From positions 310,001 through 374,000 of the forward strand of contig NZ_AXVM01000004.1 of assembly GCF_000484635.1 (NCBI RefSeq): a DNA stretch of 64,000 nt, in the 5' to 3' direction. Origin of the DNA: Comamonas badia DSM 17552. GTDB lineage: Bacteria; Pseudomonadota; Gammaproteobacteria; Burkholderiales; Burkholderiaceae_C. The notes beneath the pieces were generated by a model, which saw only the letters and a list, made by a program, of their open reading frames with translations, had not been told where the DNA came from and ran no database searches. Both the position numbers and the translations under genes were made by a program. Of this stretch, positions 7,812-17,169 are shown piece by piece (positions within the stretch are counted from its first letter, which is position 1; each line of letters begins with the position of its first letter).

Positions 7812-9125
7812 ATGTGGTCACCACGCTGCCCCACCCGCATGCTCAAGCGCATAGACGTCAGCCACCTCTCGCAAGGCATGTTCATCCACGAGTTCTGCGG
7901 CTCGTGGATGGAGCATCCGTTCTGGCGCACCCGCTTTCTGCTCAAGAGCGATCACGATCTGCGGCGCATTCGCGGCAGTTCCATCCAGGAGGTGTGGATA
8001 GACACGGACCGAGGCCTGGATGTGGCCCCGCATGCGCCCGCCACCACGCGCAGCGAAGCAGACGACGCCATCGACAGTGCCCTCGCCAGCATCGATGCCC
8101 AGCCTGGCGCGCTGACTGCCGCGCCCTCCGTGCCCTCCGCGCCGCGCCGCGCGGACCGCGGCCCCGCCACGATGACCGAGGAATTGCACCGTGCCAGCGC
8201 GATCTGCCATACGGCCAAGACCGCCGTGGTGTCCATGTTCCGGGAGGCGCGCATGGGCCAGGCGATCGATGCGCGCGACGCCGCTTCGCTGGTCGAGGAG
8301 ATCTCCGGCTCGCTCACGCGCAACCCCGGCGCGCTCATCAGCCTGGCGCGCCTGAAAACCGCCAACGAATACACCTACATGCATTCGGTGGCGGTATCGG
8401 CGCTGATGGTTGCGCTGGCGCGCCAGCTCGGCCTGGACGCGGCCACGGTGCAGCAGGCCGGCATGGCGGGCCTGCTGCACGACCTGGGCAAGGCCGGGAT
8501 CGCCGACGCCATCCTCAACAAGCCGGGCGCGCTGACGGACGAGGAATTCGACACCATGCGCAGCCACCCCGCGCTCGGCCACGCGATGCTGCGTCCCTGC
8601 GGCCTTGCGCCGCAGGTGCTCGATGCCTGCCTGCACCACCACGAAAAAATCGACGGCACCGGCTACCCGCACCGCCTGATGGGCAGCGGCGTACACCTGC
8701 TGGCCCGCATGAGCGCGATCTGCGACGTCTATGACGCCATCACCTCCAACCGCCCCTACAAGGCGGGCTGGGACCCTTCCGAATCGCTGCGGCGCATGGC
8801 CGAATGGACCAGGGGCCACTTTGACAGCCGCCTCTTCCAGGCCTTCGTCAAATGCATGGGCATCTACCCCACGGGCTCGCTGGTGCGGCTCAGCTCCGGG
8901 CACCTGGCGATCGTGCTCGAACAATCACCGGGCACGCTGCTGGCGCCGCGCGTCAGGGCATTTTTCTCGCTCTCTTCCGGCCTGCGGATTGCGCCTGAAA
9001 CAATGGATTTGTCCGACCCCGGCTGCGGTGAAAAAATCCTCGGGCGCGAAGACCCATCGCAGTGGAATTTCCCGGATCTGCACCGGCTCTGGGTCGAGCC
9101 CGGCGGCGCGACAATCGCACGCTGA
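7812..9125 (+). CDS. HD-GYP cyclic-di-GMP phosphodiesterase with DUF3391
   Basis: A 437-residue cytoplasmic protein. Residues about 10-70 are the DUF3391 domain ([16 protein letters not shown]), residues about 120-400 the HD-GYP phosphodiesterase. The metal-binding HD pair is H223-D224 ([10 protein letters not shown]) and the GYP signature is [11 protein letters not shown] at 276-286, all intact, so hydrolysis of cyclic-di-GMP is expected. ATG 7812 is preferred because AAGAGG lies five bases upstream; ATG 7839 begins at the first conserved residue and is possible. It sits between divergent recG and co-directional queA, apparently inserted in an otherwise conserved pair. Confidence 0.9.
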   Translation: MWSPRCPTRMLKRIDVSHLSQGMFIHEFCGSWMEHPFWRTRFLLKSDHDLRRIRGSSIQEVWIDTDRGLDVAPHAPATTRSEADDAIDSALASIDAQPGALTAAPSVPSAPRRADRGPATMTEELHRASAICHTAKTAVVSMFREARMGQAIDARDAASLVEEISGSLTRNPGALISLARLKTANEYTYMHSVAVSALMVALARQLGLDAATVQQAGMAGLLHDLGKAGIADAILNKPGALTDEEFDTMRSHPALGHAMLRPCGLAPQVLDACLHHHEKIDGTGYPHRLMGSGVHLLARMSAICDVYDAITSNRPYKAGWDPSESLRRMAEWTRGHFDSRLFQAFVKCMGIYPTGSLVRLSSGHLAIVLEQSPGTLLAPRVRAFFSLSSGLRIAPETMDLSDPGCGEKILGREDPSQWNFPDLHRLWVEPGGATIAR

Positions 9126-9163
9126 CCCTTTGTTGCATTGGCGCGCTCCTGCGCGCCCATCCC

Positions 9164-10258
9164 ATGCCCGACCCAACCGATCACGCCTTCACGCTCAGTG
9201 ATTTCGATTTTGACCTGCCCGGCGAACTGATTGCCCAGCACCCGGCGCCGCAGCGCAGCAGCTCGCGCCTGCTCGACGGCCGCGGCTGGCCGCCCGTGGA
9301 CCGGATCTTCCGCAGCCTGCCCGAGCTGCTGGCACCGGGCGACCTGATGGTGTTCAACGACACCCGCGTGCTCAAGGCGCGGCTGTTTGGCCAGAAGGCC
9401 AGTGGCGGCCATGTGGAGCTGCTGATCGAACGCGTGCTGCGCGAGGGCGAAGTCATCGCCCACATGAAGGTGAGCAAGAAGCCCGCGCCCGGCGCGGTGC
9501 TGCACTTTGCCGGCGGCCGGCAGCAGGGCGGCTTTGACGCGCAGATGCTGGCGCGCTGGCCCGACGCGCAGGGCGCGCTGTTTCACCTGCGGCTCACGGG
9601 CGCGGCGGGCGAATCGCCCTGGGAGCTGATGCAGCGCCACGGCCACCTGCCGCTGCCGCCCTACATAGAGCGCCACCAGGACGGCGGGCATGACCCCGAC
9701 GAGGCCGAAGACAACGAGCGCTACCAGACCATTTTCGCGCGCCAGCCCGGCGCGGTGGCCGCGCCCACGGCCGCGCTGCACTTTGACGACGGCGTGATGG
9801 CGCGGCTGGCGGCACGCGGCGTCGAGGCCGCGCAGGTCACGCTGCATGTGGGCGCGGGCACTTTCCAGCCCGTGAAGACCGAAGCCATCGCCGAGCACCA
9901 CATGCACAGCGAGTGGTACCAGGTACCGGCCGCGACCATGGACGCCATCGCGGCGTGCCGCGCGCGCGGCGGCCGCGTGCTGGCCATAGGCACCACCACG
10001 GTGCGCACGCTGGAATCCTGGGCGCTCACCGGCCGCGCCGAGGGCGACACGGACATCTTCATCACGCCGGGGTTCGGCTTCAAGGTGGTGGATCTGCTCA
10101 TCACCAACTTTCACTTGCCCAAAAGCACGCTGATGATGCTGGTGAGCGCCTTCGCCGGCCACGCGCGCACCATGCAGCTGTACCGCCACGCCATCGCTGC
10201 GCGCTACCGTTTCTTCAGCTACGGCGACGCGATGCTGCTGGCACGCGCGAGCGCATAG
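9164..10258 (+). CDS. queA: S-adenosylmethionine:tRNA ribosyltransferase-isomerase
   Basis: Adds the cyclopentene ring precursor from the ribosyl of SAM to preQ1 in tRNA during queuosine synthesis. 364 residues, normal length. Family segments are clear: [20 protein letters not shown] at the N-terminus, [49 protein letters not shown] and [15 protein letters not shown] 9164 gives the proper N-terminus ([14 protein letters not shown]); the frame is open further upstream but with no similarity. Convergent with the hemerythrin-GGDEF gene. Confidence 0.96.
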   Translation: MPDPTDHAFTLSDFDFDLPGELIAQHPAPQRSSSRLLDGRGWPPVDRIFRSLPELLAPGDLMVFNDTRVLKARLFGQKASGGHVELLIERVLREGEVIAHMKVSKKPAPGAVLHFAGGRQQGGFDAQMLARWPDAQGALFHLRLTGAAGESPWELMQRHGHLPLPPYIERHQDGGHDPDEAEDNERYQTIFARQPGAVAAPTAALHFDDGVMARLAARGVEAAQVTLHVGAGTFQPVKTEAIAEHHMHSEWYQVPAATMDAIAACRARGGRVLAIGTTTVRTLESWALTGRAEGDTDIFITPGFGFKVVDLLITNFHLPKSTLMMLVSAFAGHARTMQLYRHAIAARYRFFSYGDAMLLARASA

Positions 10259-10285
10259 GCCAGGCGTCCGGCACGCTTTTCAGGG

Positions 10286-11455
10286 CTACGCCACGGCCTG
10301 GAATTTCACCGCTTTTTCTGCCAGGACGCTGCGGTCGCGCCCCGCGCCCTTGGCGCGGTACAGCGCCTCGTCGGCGCAGGCGATCAGGCCCGCGGCGCCA
10401 GAGCCGCCACGGCTGGGATCGGCCGGCGCGGGTACCCGGCTGCACACCCCGATGCTGACGGTGACGTATGGCGCCACCGGCGAATCGGCATGGTTCAGCT
10501 GCAGCGCGCGCACCGCCTGGAGCACGCGCTCGGCCACGGCGACGCTGCCTTCGCGATCGGTATCGGGCAGGACCACCACCAGCTCCTCGCCGCCGTAGCG
10601 CGCCAGCAGGTCGGTATCGCGCTTGAGCACGCCGGCCACGGCACGCACCACGACTTGCAGGCAGATGTCACCCTGCCGATGGCCGTACCAGTCGTTGTAG
10701 CGCTTGAAATGGTCCAGGTCGATCATCAACAGGCCGACATGGCGCTCCTGGCGCCAGGCCAGGCTGCAGGCCTGTTCGATGCGCTCATCGAAATGCGCGC
10801 GGTTGGCAATGCCCAGCAGCCCGTCGGTGCGCACCATGGCGCGCAGGGCCTGGTTGGCTTCTTCCAGCGCACGCGTGCGCTCGGCCACGCGCTCTTCCAG
10901 CTGCTGGTTGGCCAGGGCCAGCTGGCGGTTCTGGCTGATCAATGCGTTGTACAGGCGGGTCACCAGCTGGGTCAGCACCCGGGTGCCGGCGTCGCGCGGT
11001 TCGCCTTCGTCCTCGAACGCCTGGGCCGGCGTGCGGCCCTGCTCGACCGCACGCACTTGGCGCGCCAGCGACTGGTCCGCGCCCAGGATATGCAGCGCCA
11101 TCCACGAGGTGAGGAAATCCGTCAGCGTGACGCGCAGGTCCGGCAGGCTGGCGCGCTGGCCCCATATCGCCTGCAGGTGCTCGACGAACTGCGTGTGCGC
11201 CGCCAGATGGCTGGCGATGAAGCGCGGGTCCAGCGCCATGCGGCGCATCAGCGCCTCTTCCTCGGCAAAGTGCGATTCGGTATAGCGCAGCAAGCGATCG
11301 AAGGCATCTGCCAGCGGCCCTTCGTCCTGCACGCCGTGCACGAACAGCGCCAGGCCGAGCCCATTGAAGAGGTTGACGAGCTCACGGTGCTGCCCGTCCA
11401 TCTCGGGCAGGCCGGTGGCAAAGCTTTCGTCCCAGACAAAGGCGGTTCTCATCAT
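10286..11455 (-). CDS. Hemerythrin-GGDEF diguanylate cyclase
   Basis: A 389-residue soluble protein. Residues 1-140 are a bacteriohemerythrin domain with all di-iron ligands in place: H23, H62, E66, H83, H87, H122 and D127, so it should bind O2 or respond to redox state. A coiled linker (about 170-205) leads to a GGDEF domain with active-site GGEEL (288-292) and the product-inhibition site RxxD at 279-282. Predicted role: making cyclic-di-GMP according to oxygen. ATGATG at 11455 and 11452 are both possible starts. It lies downstream of the PAS-GGDEF gene on the same strand, 98 bp away. Confidence 0.92.
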   Translation of the reverse strand: MMRTAFVWDESFATGLPEMDGQHRELVNLFNGLGLALFVHGVQDEGPLADAFDRLLRYTESHFAEEEALMRRMALDPRFIASHLAAHTQFVEHLQAIWGQRASLPDLRVTLTDFLTSWMALHILGADQSLARQVRAVEQGRTPAQAFEDEGEPRDAGTRVLTQLVTRLYNALISQNRQLALANQQLEERVAERTRALEEANQALRAMVRTDGLLGIANRAHFDERIEQACSLAWRQERHVGLLMIDLDHFKRYNDWYGHRQGDICLQVVVRAVAGVLKRDTDLLARYGGEELVVVLPDTDREGSVAVAERVLQAVRALQLNHADSPVAPYVTVSIGVCSRVPAPADPSRGGSGAAGLIACADEALYRAKGAGRDRSVLAEKAVKFQAVA

Positions 11456-11553
11456 GACCGTTCACCACTTGGCAAGTCGCAGTGGGGAGCAAGCATACGC
11501 CCAACACCCGGGTTTGCGATGTCCGGCATAACCCTTGCCGCGGCGGCGAACGG

Positions 11554-14229
11554 TCATGCGCCATCCAGGGCCACGCGGTTGCGCCCTCCGCTCTTGGCGC
11601 GATAGAGGCTGGCGTCGGCCCGCGCCAAAAGATCGGCGGGCGTACCGTCTTCCCGGGGAACACCGCTGGCTGCGCCGATGCTGATGGTCACCACGCCTGC
11701 CGCCGGCGAGCTGGCGTGCGGCAACTGCAGCGCCTGCACCGCCGCGCGCAGGCTTTCGGCGACGGACAAGGCGCCGGCGGCATCAATGTCGGGCAGCAGA
11801 CAGACGAACTCCTCCCCGCCGTAGCGCGCCACCAGGTCATGGGCGCGCCCCAGACCTGTTCTGAGCGTCCCCGCCACGGCCCGCAGGCAGGCATCGCCCT
11901 GCTGATGCCCATACTGGTCGTTGTAGGGCTTGAAGTGGTCGATGTCGATCATCAGCAGCGACAGCGGCTGCCCGCTGCGCGCGCAGCGGCGCCACTCGAT
12001 CTGCAGCTGGTCATCGAAATGCCTGCGGTTGGCCACACCCGTCAACCCATCCACATAAGCCAGCTGGCGCAACTGGCGCTCCGTGGCCTCCAGCCGCAGC
12101 TGCTGGTGCTTGGCCTCGGTCACGTCCTGGATGTAGCCATGCCAGAGCACCGCGCCGTCGGGCTGGCGCTGGGGCCTGGCCAGCGCATGCAGCCAGCGCT
12201 CACCGAGCCGCGGCAGCAGGTAGCGGAATTCCCTGCGCCACACCTGCAGCGACTGCGCCGATGCCTGGATGCTCTGCACGCCGCCCGGCAGGTCCTCGGG
12301 ATGCACGCGGGCGAACACCGGTGCCGCATCGCGCTGCAGCTCCTCGGGGGTAAAGCCGTATACATCGGCCGCGCCCGCACTGGCGTATGGAAAATAGCTG
12401 CTGCCATCGGCGTTCAGGCGGAACTGGTAGATCATGCCGGGCACGTTTTCCGCCAGGCGCTCCAGCCGTTCGCTGACTTCGCGCCGCTCGGTCGCATCGT
12501 AGGCATAGCCATACCAGAGCACGGCGCCGTCGCCCGCCGCCTGGGGCCGCGCGGTCGCGTGGATCCAGCGCTCGCCTCGACCGGACAGCTGCACGCGGAA
12601 TTCCCGCTCCCACAGCGAGAGCTCGCGCGCGGAGACCGCCGTACTCGCCATCCAGCCAGGCAAATCCTCCGGATGGATGCGGGCCATCAAGCGCTGCGCG
12701 TCCTCGTACAGTTCCTCGGGCGTCAGGTCGTACAGCGCCGAGGCGCCAGCGCTGACGTAGGGAAAGTGCGAGCGGCCGTCGCGATCGAGCTGGACCTGAA
12801 ACAAAGCGCCGGGCACGTTCTGCAGCAGACGGTCGAGCCGCTCGCGCGCCTGGCGCGTCTCGGTCACGTCGTGAATGTAGCCATGCCAGAGCACCGCGTC
12901 GCCTTCCACGCGCTGCGGCCGCGCCATGCCGTGCATCCAGCGCACGCCGCACCCGGGAAGCTGCACCCGGTATTCATCCTCCCACACGCCGAGCGTGCGC
13001 GCCGACGTCTGAATGCTCCGCAGCACCTGGTCCGCATCCTGCGGATGCAGGCGCGCCAGCACGGCGGAGGCATCGGTGCGGATTTCCTCGGGGCTGAGCC
13101 CGTAGACCTCGCGCACGCCGGGGGTGGCGTACGGAAAGCTGCTGCGGCCGTCAGGCTCCATGCGGTACTGGTAGATCATGCCGGGCACGTTCTCCAGCAG
13201 CTGGTCGAGCATCTGGTGCAGGCGGGCGGCCTCGGCCTGCACCGCGGCCTGCTGGCGCTCCACCAGGCGGCGGCGCCGGCGCACGGCGGCCGTGCCGAAC
13301 ATGCCCACGGCCAGCGTCAGCAGATAAGCACTGCCGACCACCGCCACCTCGCTGCGCCACGCGGCAAACACCGCCTGCCAGTCGCGTCCTACGGCCGCCA
13401 CCAGCGGGCGATCCAGCGGCAGCCCGCTGCTGGAGCCGAGCGTGCTCAGCGCCACGATGCGCAGCGGCCCGCCAGGCTGCAGCGCGCCCCGCTGCACGCT
13501 GTCGGCCTGGCCGCTGTCCTGGTGCAGCCTGAATGGCAGTCCCGCCCGCGGACCGGCATCGGCCGCCGCCGTATCGCCCGACACCGTCATGAAGCGGCTG
13601 CCGTCGGCATGGATCAGGCTTGCAAGCATGTCCGGCGCATAGCGCACGGCTTCAAACCCGGCGCGCAGCTCGTCTTCTTCCAGCGAGGCGGAGACCGCCC
13701 CCACATAGGCCCCCTGCGCATCGCGCAGCGCGCGCGAGAGAATCACGGTCTGCCGGCCCAGCCCGCCCACCAGCGGTGCGCTGACCAGCAGAAGATCGGA
13801 CGAGGCCGAGCGGCGGCGCACGACATCCTCGCGCTGGCCGGTCCGCAGGCCCACCAGCTGCGGGCGGCTGGACGCGATCACCGTGCCATCGGCATCGAGC
13901 ACGTTCACCGCACGCACGCCGACGATGGCATCCTCGAAGGCCTGCAACTGCCACTGCAGCTCCTGCGCGCCGTCGGTCTGCCGTTGCCAGCGGGGCAGGC
14001 GCTCCATGATCCTGCCCAGGCCCAGGTAGATCATGCGAAAGTCCACCTGCAGCTGCTGACGCAGCACCTGCGCCTGCTGCGCCAGCACCTCGCGTTCGTG
14101 CGCCTCGGTCTGGCGGTGCGCCTGCCACAGCACCAGCGCCAGCACCGCACCCAGCATGAGCCAGGCCAGCAGCAGCCAGGAAATTTCTCCGTGGCGCTGG
14201 CGGTGGGAGGATCGCTGCGGGCGCGGCAT
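11554..14229 (-). CDS. Membrane diguanylate cyclase with three tandem PAS domains
   Basis: An 891-residue sensor. Membrane segments at about 17-36 and 297-315 flank a periplasmic domain (PDC/Cache-like by layout). Three PAS-PAC units follow with an exact 124-residue spacing, each beginning ENVPG or QNVPG (347, 471, 595) and each ending GYxxDxTE. The C-terminal GGDEF has GGEEF at 804-808 and an RxxD inhibitory site at 795-798, so it should make cyclic-di-GMP. The three PAS units resemble each other more than typical neighbouring PAS domains do, implying internal duplication. Same strand as, and 98 bp upstream of, the hemerythrin-GGDEF gene. Confidence 0.92.
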   Translation of the reverse strand: MPRPQRSSHRQRHGEISWLLLAWLMLGAVLALVLWQAHRQTEAHEREVLAQQAQVLRQQLQVDFRMIYLGLGRIMERLPRWQRQTDGAQELQWQLQAFEDAIVGVRAVNVLDADGTVIASSRPQLVGLRTGQREDVVRRRSASSDLLLVSAPLVGGLGRQTVILSRALRDAQGAYVGAVSASLEEDELRAGFEAVRYAPDMLASLIHADGSRFMTVSGDTAAADAGPRAGLPFRLHQDSGQADSVQRGALQPGGPLRIVALSTLGSSSGLPLDRPLVAAVGRDWQAVFAAWRSEVAVVGSAYLLTLAVGMFGTAAVRRRRRLVERQQAAVQAEAARLHQMLDQLLENVPGMIYQYRMEPDGRSSFPYATPGVREVYGLSPEEIRTDASAVLARLHPQDADQVLRSIQTSARTLGVWEDEYRVQLPGCGVRWMHGMARPQRVEGDAVLWHGYIHDVTETRQARERLDRLLQNVPGALFQVQLDRDGRSHFPYVSAGASALYDLTPEELYEDAQRLMARIHPEDLPGWMASTAVSARELSLWEREFRVQLSGRGERWIHATARPQAAGDGAVLWYGYAYDATERREVSERLERLAENVPGMIYQFRLNADGSSYFPYASAGAADVYGFTPEELQRDAAPVFARVHPEDLPGGVQSIQASAQSLQVWRREFRYLLPRLGERWLHALARPQRQPDGAVLWHGYIQDVTEAKHQQLRLEATERQLRQLAYVDGLTGVANRRHFDDQLQIEWRRCARSGQPLSLLMIDIDHFKPYNDQYGHQQGDACLRAVAGTLRTGLGRAHDLVARYGGEEFVCLLPDIDAAGALSVAESLRAAVQALQLPHASSPAAGVVTISIGAASGVPREDGTPADLLARADASLYRAKSGGRNRVALDGA

Positions 14230-14311
14230 GTATCAAATTGTGAACATCTGTCAAGCCCGGCGCAAGCACCCCCGGGACAGAATGCGGACTGCTTCTGAAA
14301 AACAGAACGAA

Positions 14312-14356
14312 AAAGCCGATTTGCGCTTTACAGGAAAGCGCAAGAAGCTATTTTTT
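14312..14356 (-). repeat. Dispersed palindrome, copy 3
   Basis: Read on the minus strand: AAAAAATAGCTTCTTGCGCT, a short loop, then AAAGCGCAAATCGGC and a T-run. Both arms (TTGCGCTTT and AAAGCGCAA) are intact, giving a near-perfect hairpin. Intergenic, between the PAS-GGDEF gene and the GGDEF relic. Confidence 0.8.
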
Positions 14357-14379
14357 CTATAGTATTGCAATACCATCGA

Positions 14380-14560
14380 AAGCCCCATTGCGCGCTGATT
14401 CCCTGGCGCGATGGAGCTGGGCATCGGCCTGCGGGCACCGAGGCCGCCCGCCTGGTGGCCATAGCGGTCGTTGCAGCGCTTGAAGTCGTCCACGTCGATC
14501 ACGAGCGGGGCCGCGCTCAGGCCGTTTCGGGCGCGGCGCGGCCATGCCCTCGCCAGCGTG
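14380..14560 (-). pseudogene. Internally deleted GGDEF domain relic
   Basis: On the minus strand one frame reads LVIDVDDFKRCNDRYGHQAG (the Mg-binding start of a GGDEF domain). A shifted frame immediately after it reads ADAQLHRARESARNGAF, which matches the very end of GGDEF domains (compare ADAALYRAK..GRNR). The roughly 80-90 residues between, including the GG(D/E)EF active site, are missing. So an internal deletion plus frameshift has killed a third diguanylate cyclase next to the two intact ones. Confidence 0.6.
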
Positions 14561-14673
14561 TCCGCGGGCGGGCCGGTCTCCGATGCAGGGGCGGCGGTTG
14601 ACAAAGAGGCCTCTCGAAATCGCAGCGCGCAGCGCACGCCAGCGCCGCAATTTACCCGGATTGCGGCAGGGGG

Positions 14674-15498
14674 TCAGGCAAACAGCTGCGCCAGTGCAAC
14701 GCCTGGCTGCGGCGCGCGCATGAAGGTCTCGCCGACCAGAAACGCATGCACTCCACCCGCGCGCATCGTCGCCACATCCTCGCGCGTGGCAATGCCCGAT
14801 TCCGTCACCAGCAGGCGATCGCTCGGCACCTGCGCCAACAAGCCCAAGGTGGGCTGCAGGCTGACCTCGAACGTGCGCAGGTTGCGGTTGTTGATGCCCA
14901 CCAGCGGTGTCTTCAGACGCAAGGCGCGCTCCAGCTCGGGGCCATCGTGCACTTCCACGAGCACCGCCATGCCCAGCTGCAGGGCGATGGCTTCCATCTC
15001 CGCCATCTGCGCATCCTGAAGGCACGCGGCAATCAGCAGCACGCAATCCGCGCCCATGGCGCGCGACTCGTAGATCTGGTAGGCATCGACCATGAAATCC
15101 TTGCGCAGCACCGGCAGGCCGCAGGAGGCGCGCGCCTGCTTGAGGTGATCGGGCTGGCCCTGGAAGAACTGCCGGTCGGTCAGCACGGACAGACAGGCGG
15201 CGCTCACGCCGCCCCTCTGGCCATCGCCCTCGGCATAGCTTTGCGCGATGTCGGCGGGAATGAAATCTTCGCGGATCACGCCCTTGCTCGGGCTGGCCTT
15301 CTTGACCTCGGCAATCACCGCGGCCTGACCGGCGGCGATCCTGGCCCGCAGGCTGCCGACAAAGTCGCGCGTGAGCACGCGGCTTTCGGCATCGGCGCGC
15401 ATGGCAGCGAGCGGCGTGCGCTTTTGCGCGGCCGCCACCTCCTCGCGTTTGACCTCGCAGATTTTCTGCAGGATGTCCGAAGCGGCCGGGGCGCTCAT
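14674..15498 (-). CDS. trpC: Indole-3-glycerol-phosphate synthase
   Basis: Closes the ring of carboxyphenylamino-deoxyribulose phosphate to indole-glycerol phosphate in tryptophan synthesis. 274 residues, monofunctional TIM barrel. Conserved: [60 protein letters not shown] and VTESGI. It overlaps the trpD stop by four bases (ATGA, 15495-15498), indicating coupled translation. Last gene of the trpEGDC cluster. Confidence 0.97.
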   Translation of the reverse strand: MSAPAASDILQKICEVKREEVAAAQKRTPLAAMRADAESRVLTRDFVGSLRARIAAGQAAVIAEVKKASPSKGVIREDFIPADIAQSYAEGDGQRGGVSAACLSVLTDRQFFQGQPDHLKQARASCGLPVLRKDFMVDAYQIYESRAMGADCVLLIAACLQDAQMAEMEAIALQLGMAVLVEVHDGPELERALRLKTPLVGINNRNLRTFEVSLQPTLGLLAQVPSDRLLVTESGIATREDVATMRAGGVHAFLVGETFMRAPQPGVALAQLFA

Positions 15499-16532
15499 GC
15501 TGCGAACCTCCGGCTGAAGGCCACGAGCTGATCGAGCCGCGCGCGCGCCGCGCCGCTGGCTATCACCGCCTGCGCGCGCGCCAGGCCATCGGCGATGCTG
15601 CTGGCGACGTTGGCGGCGTAGAGCGCGGCGCCCGCATTCAGACAGACGATGTCGCGCGCCGGGCCGGCCTCGCCCTCGAGCACGCCCACCAGCATGGCCC
15701 TGGACTCTTCCGGCGTCTGCACCTTCAGCGCGCGCGTGCCGACCATGCGCAGACCAAAGTCCTCGGGATGGATTTCGTACTCGCTCACCACGCCGTCCTT
15801 CAATTCGCCCACGCGCGTGCCGGCGCCCAGGCTGATTTCATCGAGCCCGTCGCGCCCATAGACCACCAGCGCATGCTCCGCGCCCAGGCGCTGCAGCGCG
15901 CGCACCTGGATGCCGACCAGATCCTCGTGGAAAACGCCCATCAGGATGTTGGGCGCGCCCGCCGGGTTGGTGAGCGGCCCGAGGATGTTGAACATCGTGC
16001 GCACACCCATCTCGCGGCGCACCGGGGCGACGTTCTTCATCGCCGGATGGTGGTTGGGCGCGAACATGAAGCCGATGCCCACCTCGGCCACCGACTGCGC
16101 GATCTGCTCGGGCGTGAGGTTGATGTTCACGCCCAGCTGCTCCATCACGTCGGCGCTGCCGGATTTGCTGGACACGCCGCGTCCGCCGTGCTTGCTCACC
16201 CGCCCGCCCGCCGCGGCCACGACGAACATCGAGCAGGTGGAGATGTTGAAGGTGCCCGCGCCGTCGCCGCCCGTGCCCACCACGTCCACCAGATGCGTGG
16301 TGTCCGCCACGTTCACCTTCTTCGAGAACTCGCGCATCACCTGCGCGGCGGCGGTGATCTCGCCTATGGTTTCCTTCTTCACGCGCAGGCCGGTGATGAT
16401 GGCCGCGGTCATCACCGGCGAGAGTTCGCCGCTCATGATGAGCCGCATCAGGTGCAGCATCTCGTCGTGGAAGATTTCGCGGTGTTCGATGGTGCGCTGC
16501 AGTGCTTCCTGCGGGGTGATGGGTGCATTCAT
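15495..16532 (-). CDS. trpD: Anthranilate phosphoribosyltransferase
   Basis: Transfers phosphoribose from PRPP to anthranilate. 345 residues. The PRPP loop [14 protein letters not shown] and the anthranilate-side motif [20 protein letters not shown] are intact. It starts with [20 protein letters not shown] preceded by AGGAG. 67 bp separate it from trpG, and this gap is filled by a palindromic repeat copy, which may affect how trpDC are expressed relative to trpEG. Confidence 0.97.
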   Translation of the reverse strand: MNAPITPQEALQRTIEHREIFHDEMLHLMRLIMSGELSPVMTAAIITGLRVKKETIGEITAAAQVMREFSKKVNVADTTHLVDVVGTGGDGAGTFNISTCSMFVVAAAGGRVSKHGGRGVSSKSGSADVMEQLGVNINLTPEQIAQSVAEVGIGFMFAPNHHPAMKNVAPVRREMGVRTMFNILGPLTNPAGAPNILMGVFHEDLVGIQVRALQRLGAEHALVVYGRDGLDEISLGAGTRVGELKDGVVSEYEIHPEDFGLRMVGTRALKVQTPEESRAMLVGVLEGEAGPARDIVCLNAGAALYAANVASSIADGLARAQAVIASGAARARLDQLVAFSRRFAA

Positions 16533-16542
16533 GGAATTCTCC

Positions 16543-16600
16543 TTTTGATAGCTGCTGGCGCTTTACCTATAAGCGCCAAAGCCTGGTTTGTCTTGAAATT
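16543..16600 (+). repeat. Dispersed palindrome, copy 4 (between trpG and trpD)
   Basis: TTTTGATAGCTGCTGGCGCT, loop, then AAGCGCCAAAGCC and a T-rich tail ending TCTTGAAATT. One of the best-preserved copies. It fills the only non-overlapping junction of the trp cluster and reaches the first base of the trpG stop. Confidence 0.85.
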
Positions 16601-17169
16601 CAGCGCTGCTCCAGAAAGTTGCGCAGCAGCGCATGGCCGTGTTCGGTGAGGATGCTCTCGGGGTGAAACTGCACGCCCTCGACCGCCAGTTCGCGGTGGC
16701 GCACGCCCTGGATCTCGCCATCCTCGCTGGTGGCGGTAACGAGGAGGCATGGCGGCAGAGTGCCCTGCGCAATCGCCAGCGAGTGGTAGCGGTTGACGGT
16801 GAACTGCTTCGGCAACCCGGCGAACACGCCTTTCTCATCGGTGGTGATGACGCTGGTCTTGCCGTGCATCTGCTGCCCGGCGCGCACCACCTCGCCGCCA
16901 AACGCCTCGGCTATCGCCTGGTGGCCCAGGCACACACCCAGCAGCGGAATCCTGCCGGCGAAGTGGCGGATCGCCTCCACCGAAATCCCCGCTTCCTTGG
17001 GCGAGCAGGGGCCGGGCGAGATGACGAGGCGATCCGGCGTGCGTTCTGCGATGTCCTGGAGGCTGGTTTCGTCGTTCCGCACCACCGCAACTTCCGCGCC
17101 GAGCTCGCCGAAATACTGCACCAGGTTGAAGGTGAAGCTGTCGTAGTTGTCGATCATGAGGAGTTTCAT
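16600..17169 (-). CDS. trpG: Anthranilate synthase glutamine amidotransferase subunit
   Basis: Supplies ammonia from glutamine to TrpE. 189 residues, class-I amidotransferase: oxyanion segment [11 protein letters not shown], nucleophile in [16 protein letters not shown], and catalytic His/Glu in [10 protein letters not shown]. The start ATG 17169 ([15 protein letters not shown]) overlaps the trpE stop by four bases, so TrpE and TrpG are translationally coupled; longer frames upstream lack similarity. Its last codons abut repeat copy 4. Confidence 0.97.
   Translation of the reverse strand: MKLLMIDNYDSFTFNLVQYFGELGAEVAVVRNDETSLQDIAERTPDRLVISPGPCSPKEAGISVEAIRHFAGRIPLLGVCLGHQAIAEAFGGEVVRAGQQMHGKTSVITTDEKGVFAGLPKQFTVNRYHSLAIAQGTLPPCLLVTATSEDGEIQGVRHRELAVEGVQFHPESILTEHGHALLRNFLEQR

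Larger units (their letters stand above)
14230..14673. other. 444-bp gene-free stretch upstream of the PAS-GGDEF gene
   Basis: Holds the promoter side of the PAS-GGDEF gene (about 14230-14300), repeat copy 3 (14312-14356), a deleted GGDEF relic (14380-14560), and about 110 bp before the trpC stop in which I recognise nothing. Confidence 0.7.

Noticed and set aside
12389-12412. ATAGCTGCTG in the PAS-GGDEF gene resembling the repeat's left arm
   Set aside because: It is the codons for the conserved FPYA-region of the third PAS unit, the sister units show related sequence, and there is no right arm.
11482-14298. 938-codon open frame antisense to the PAS-GGDEF gene
   Set aside because: Same high-GC shadow effect; no domains, and the opposite strand is clearly coding.
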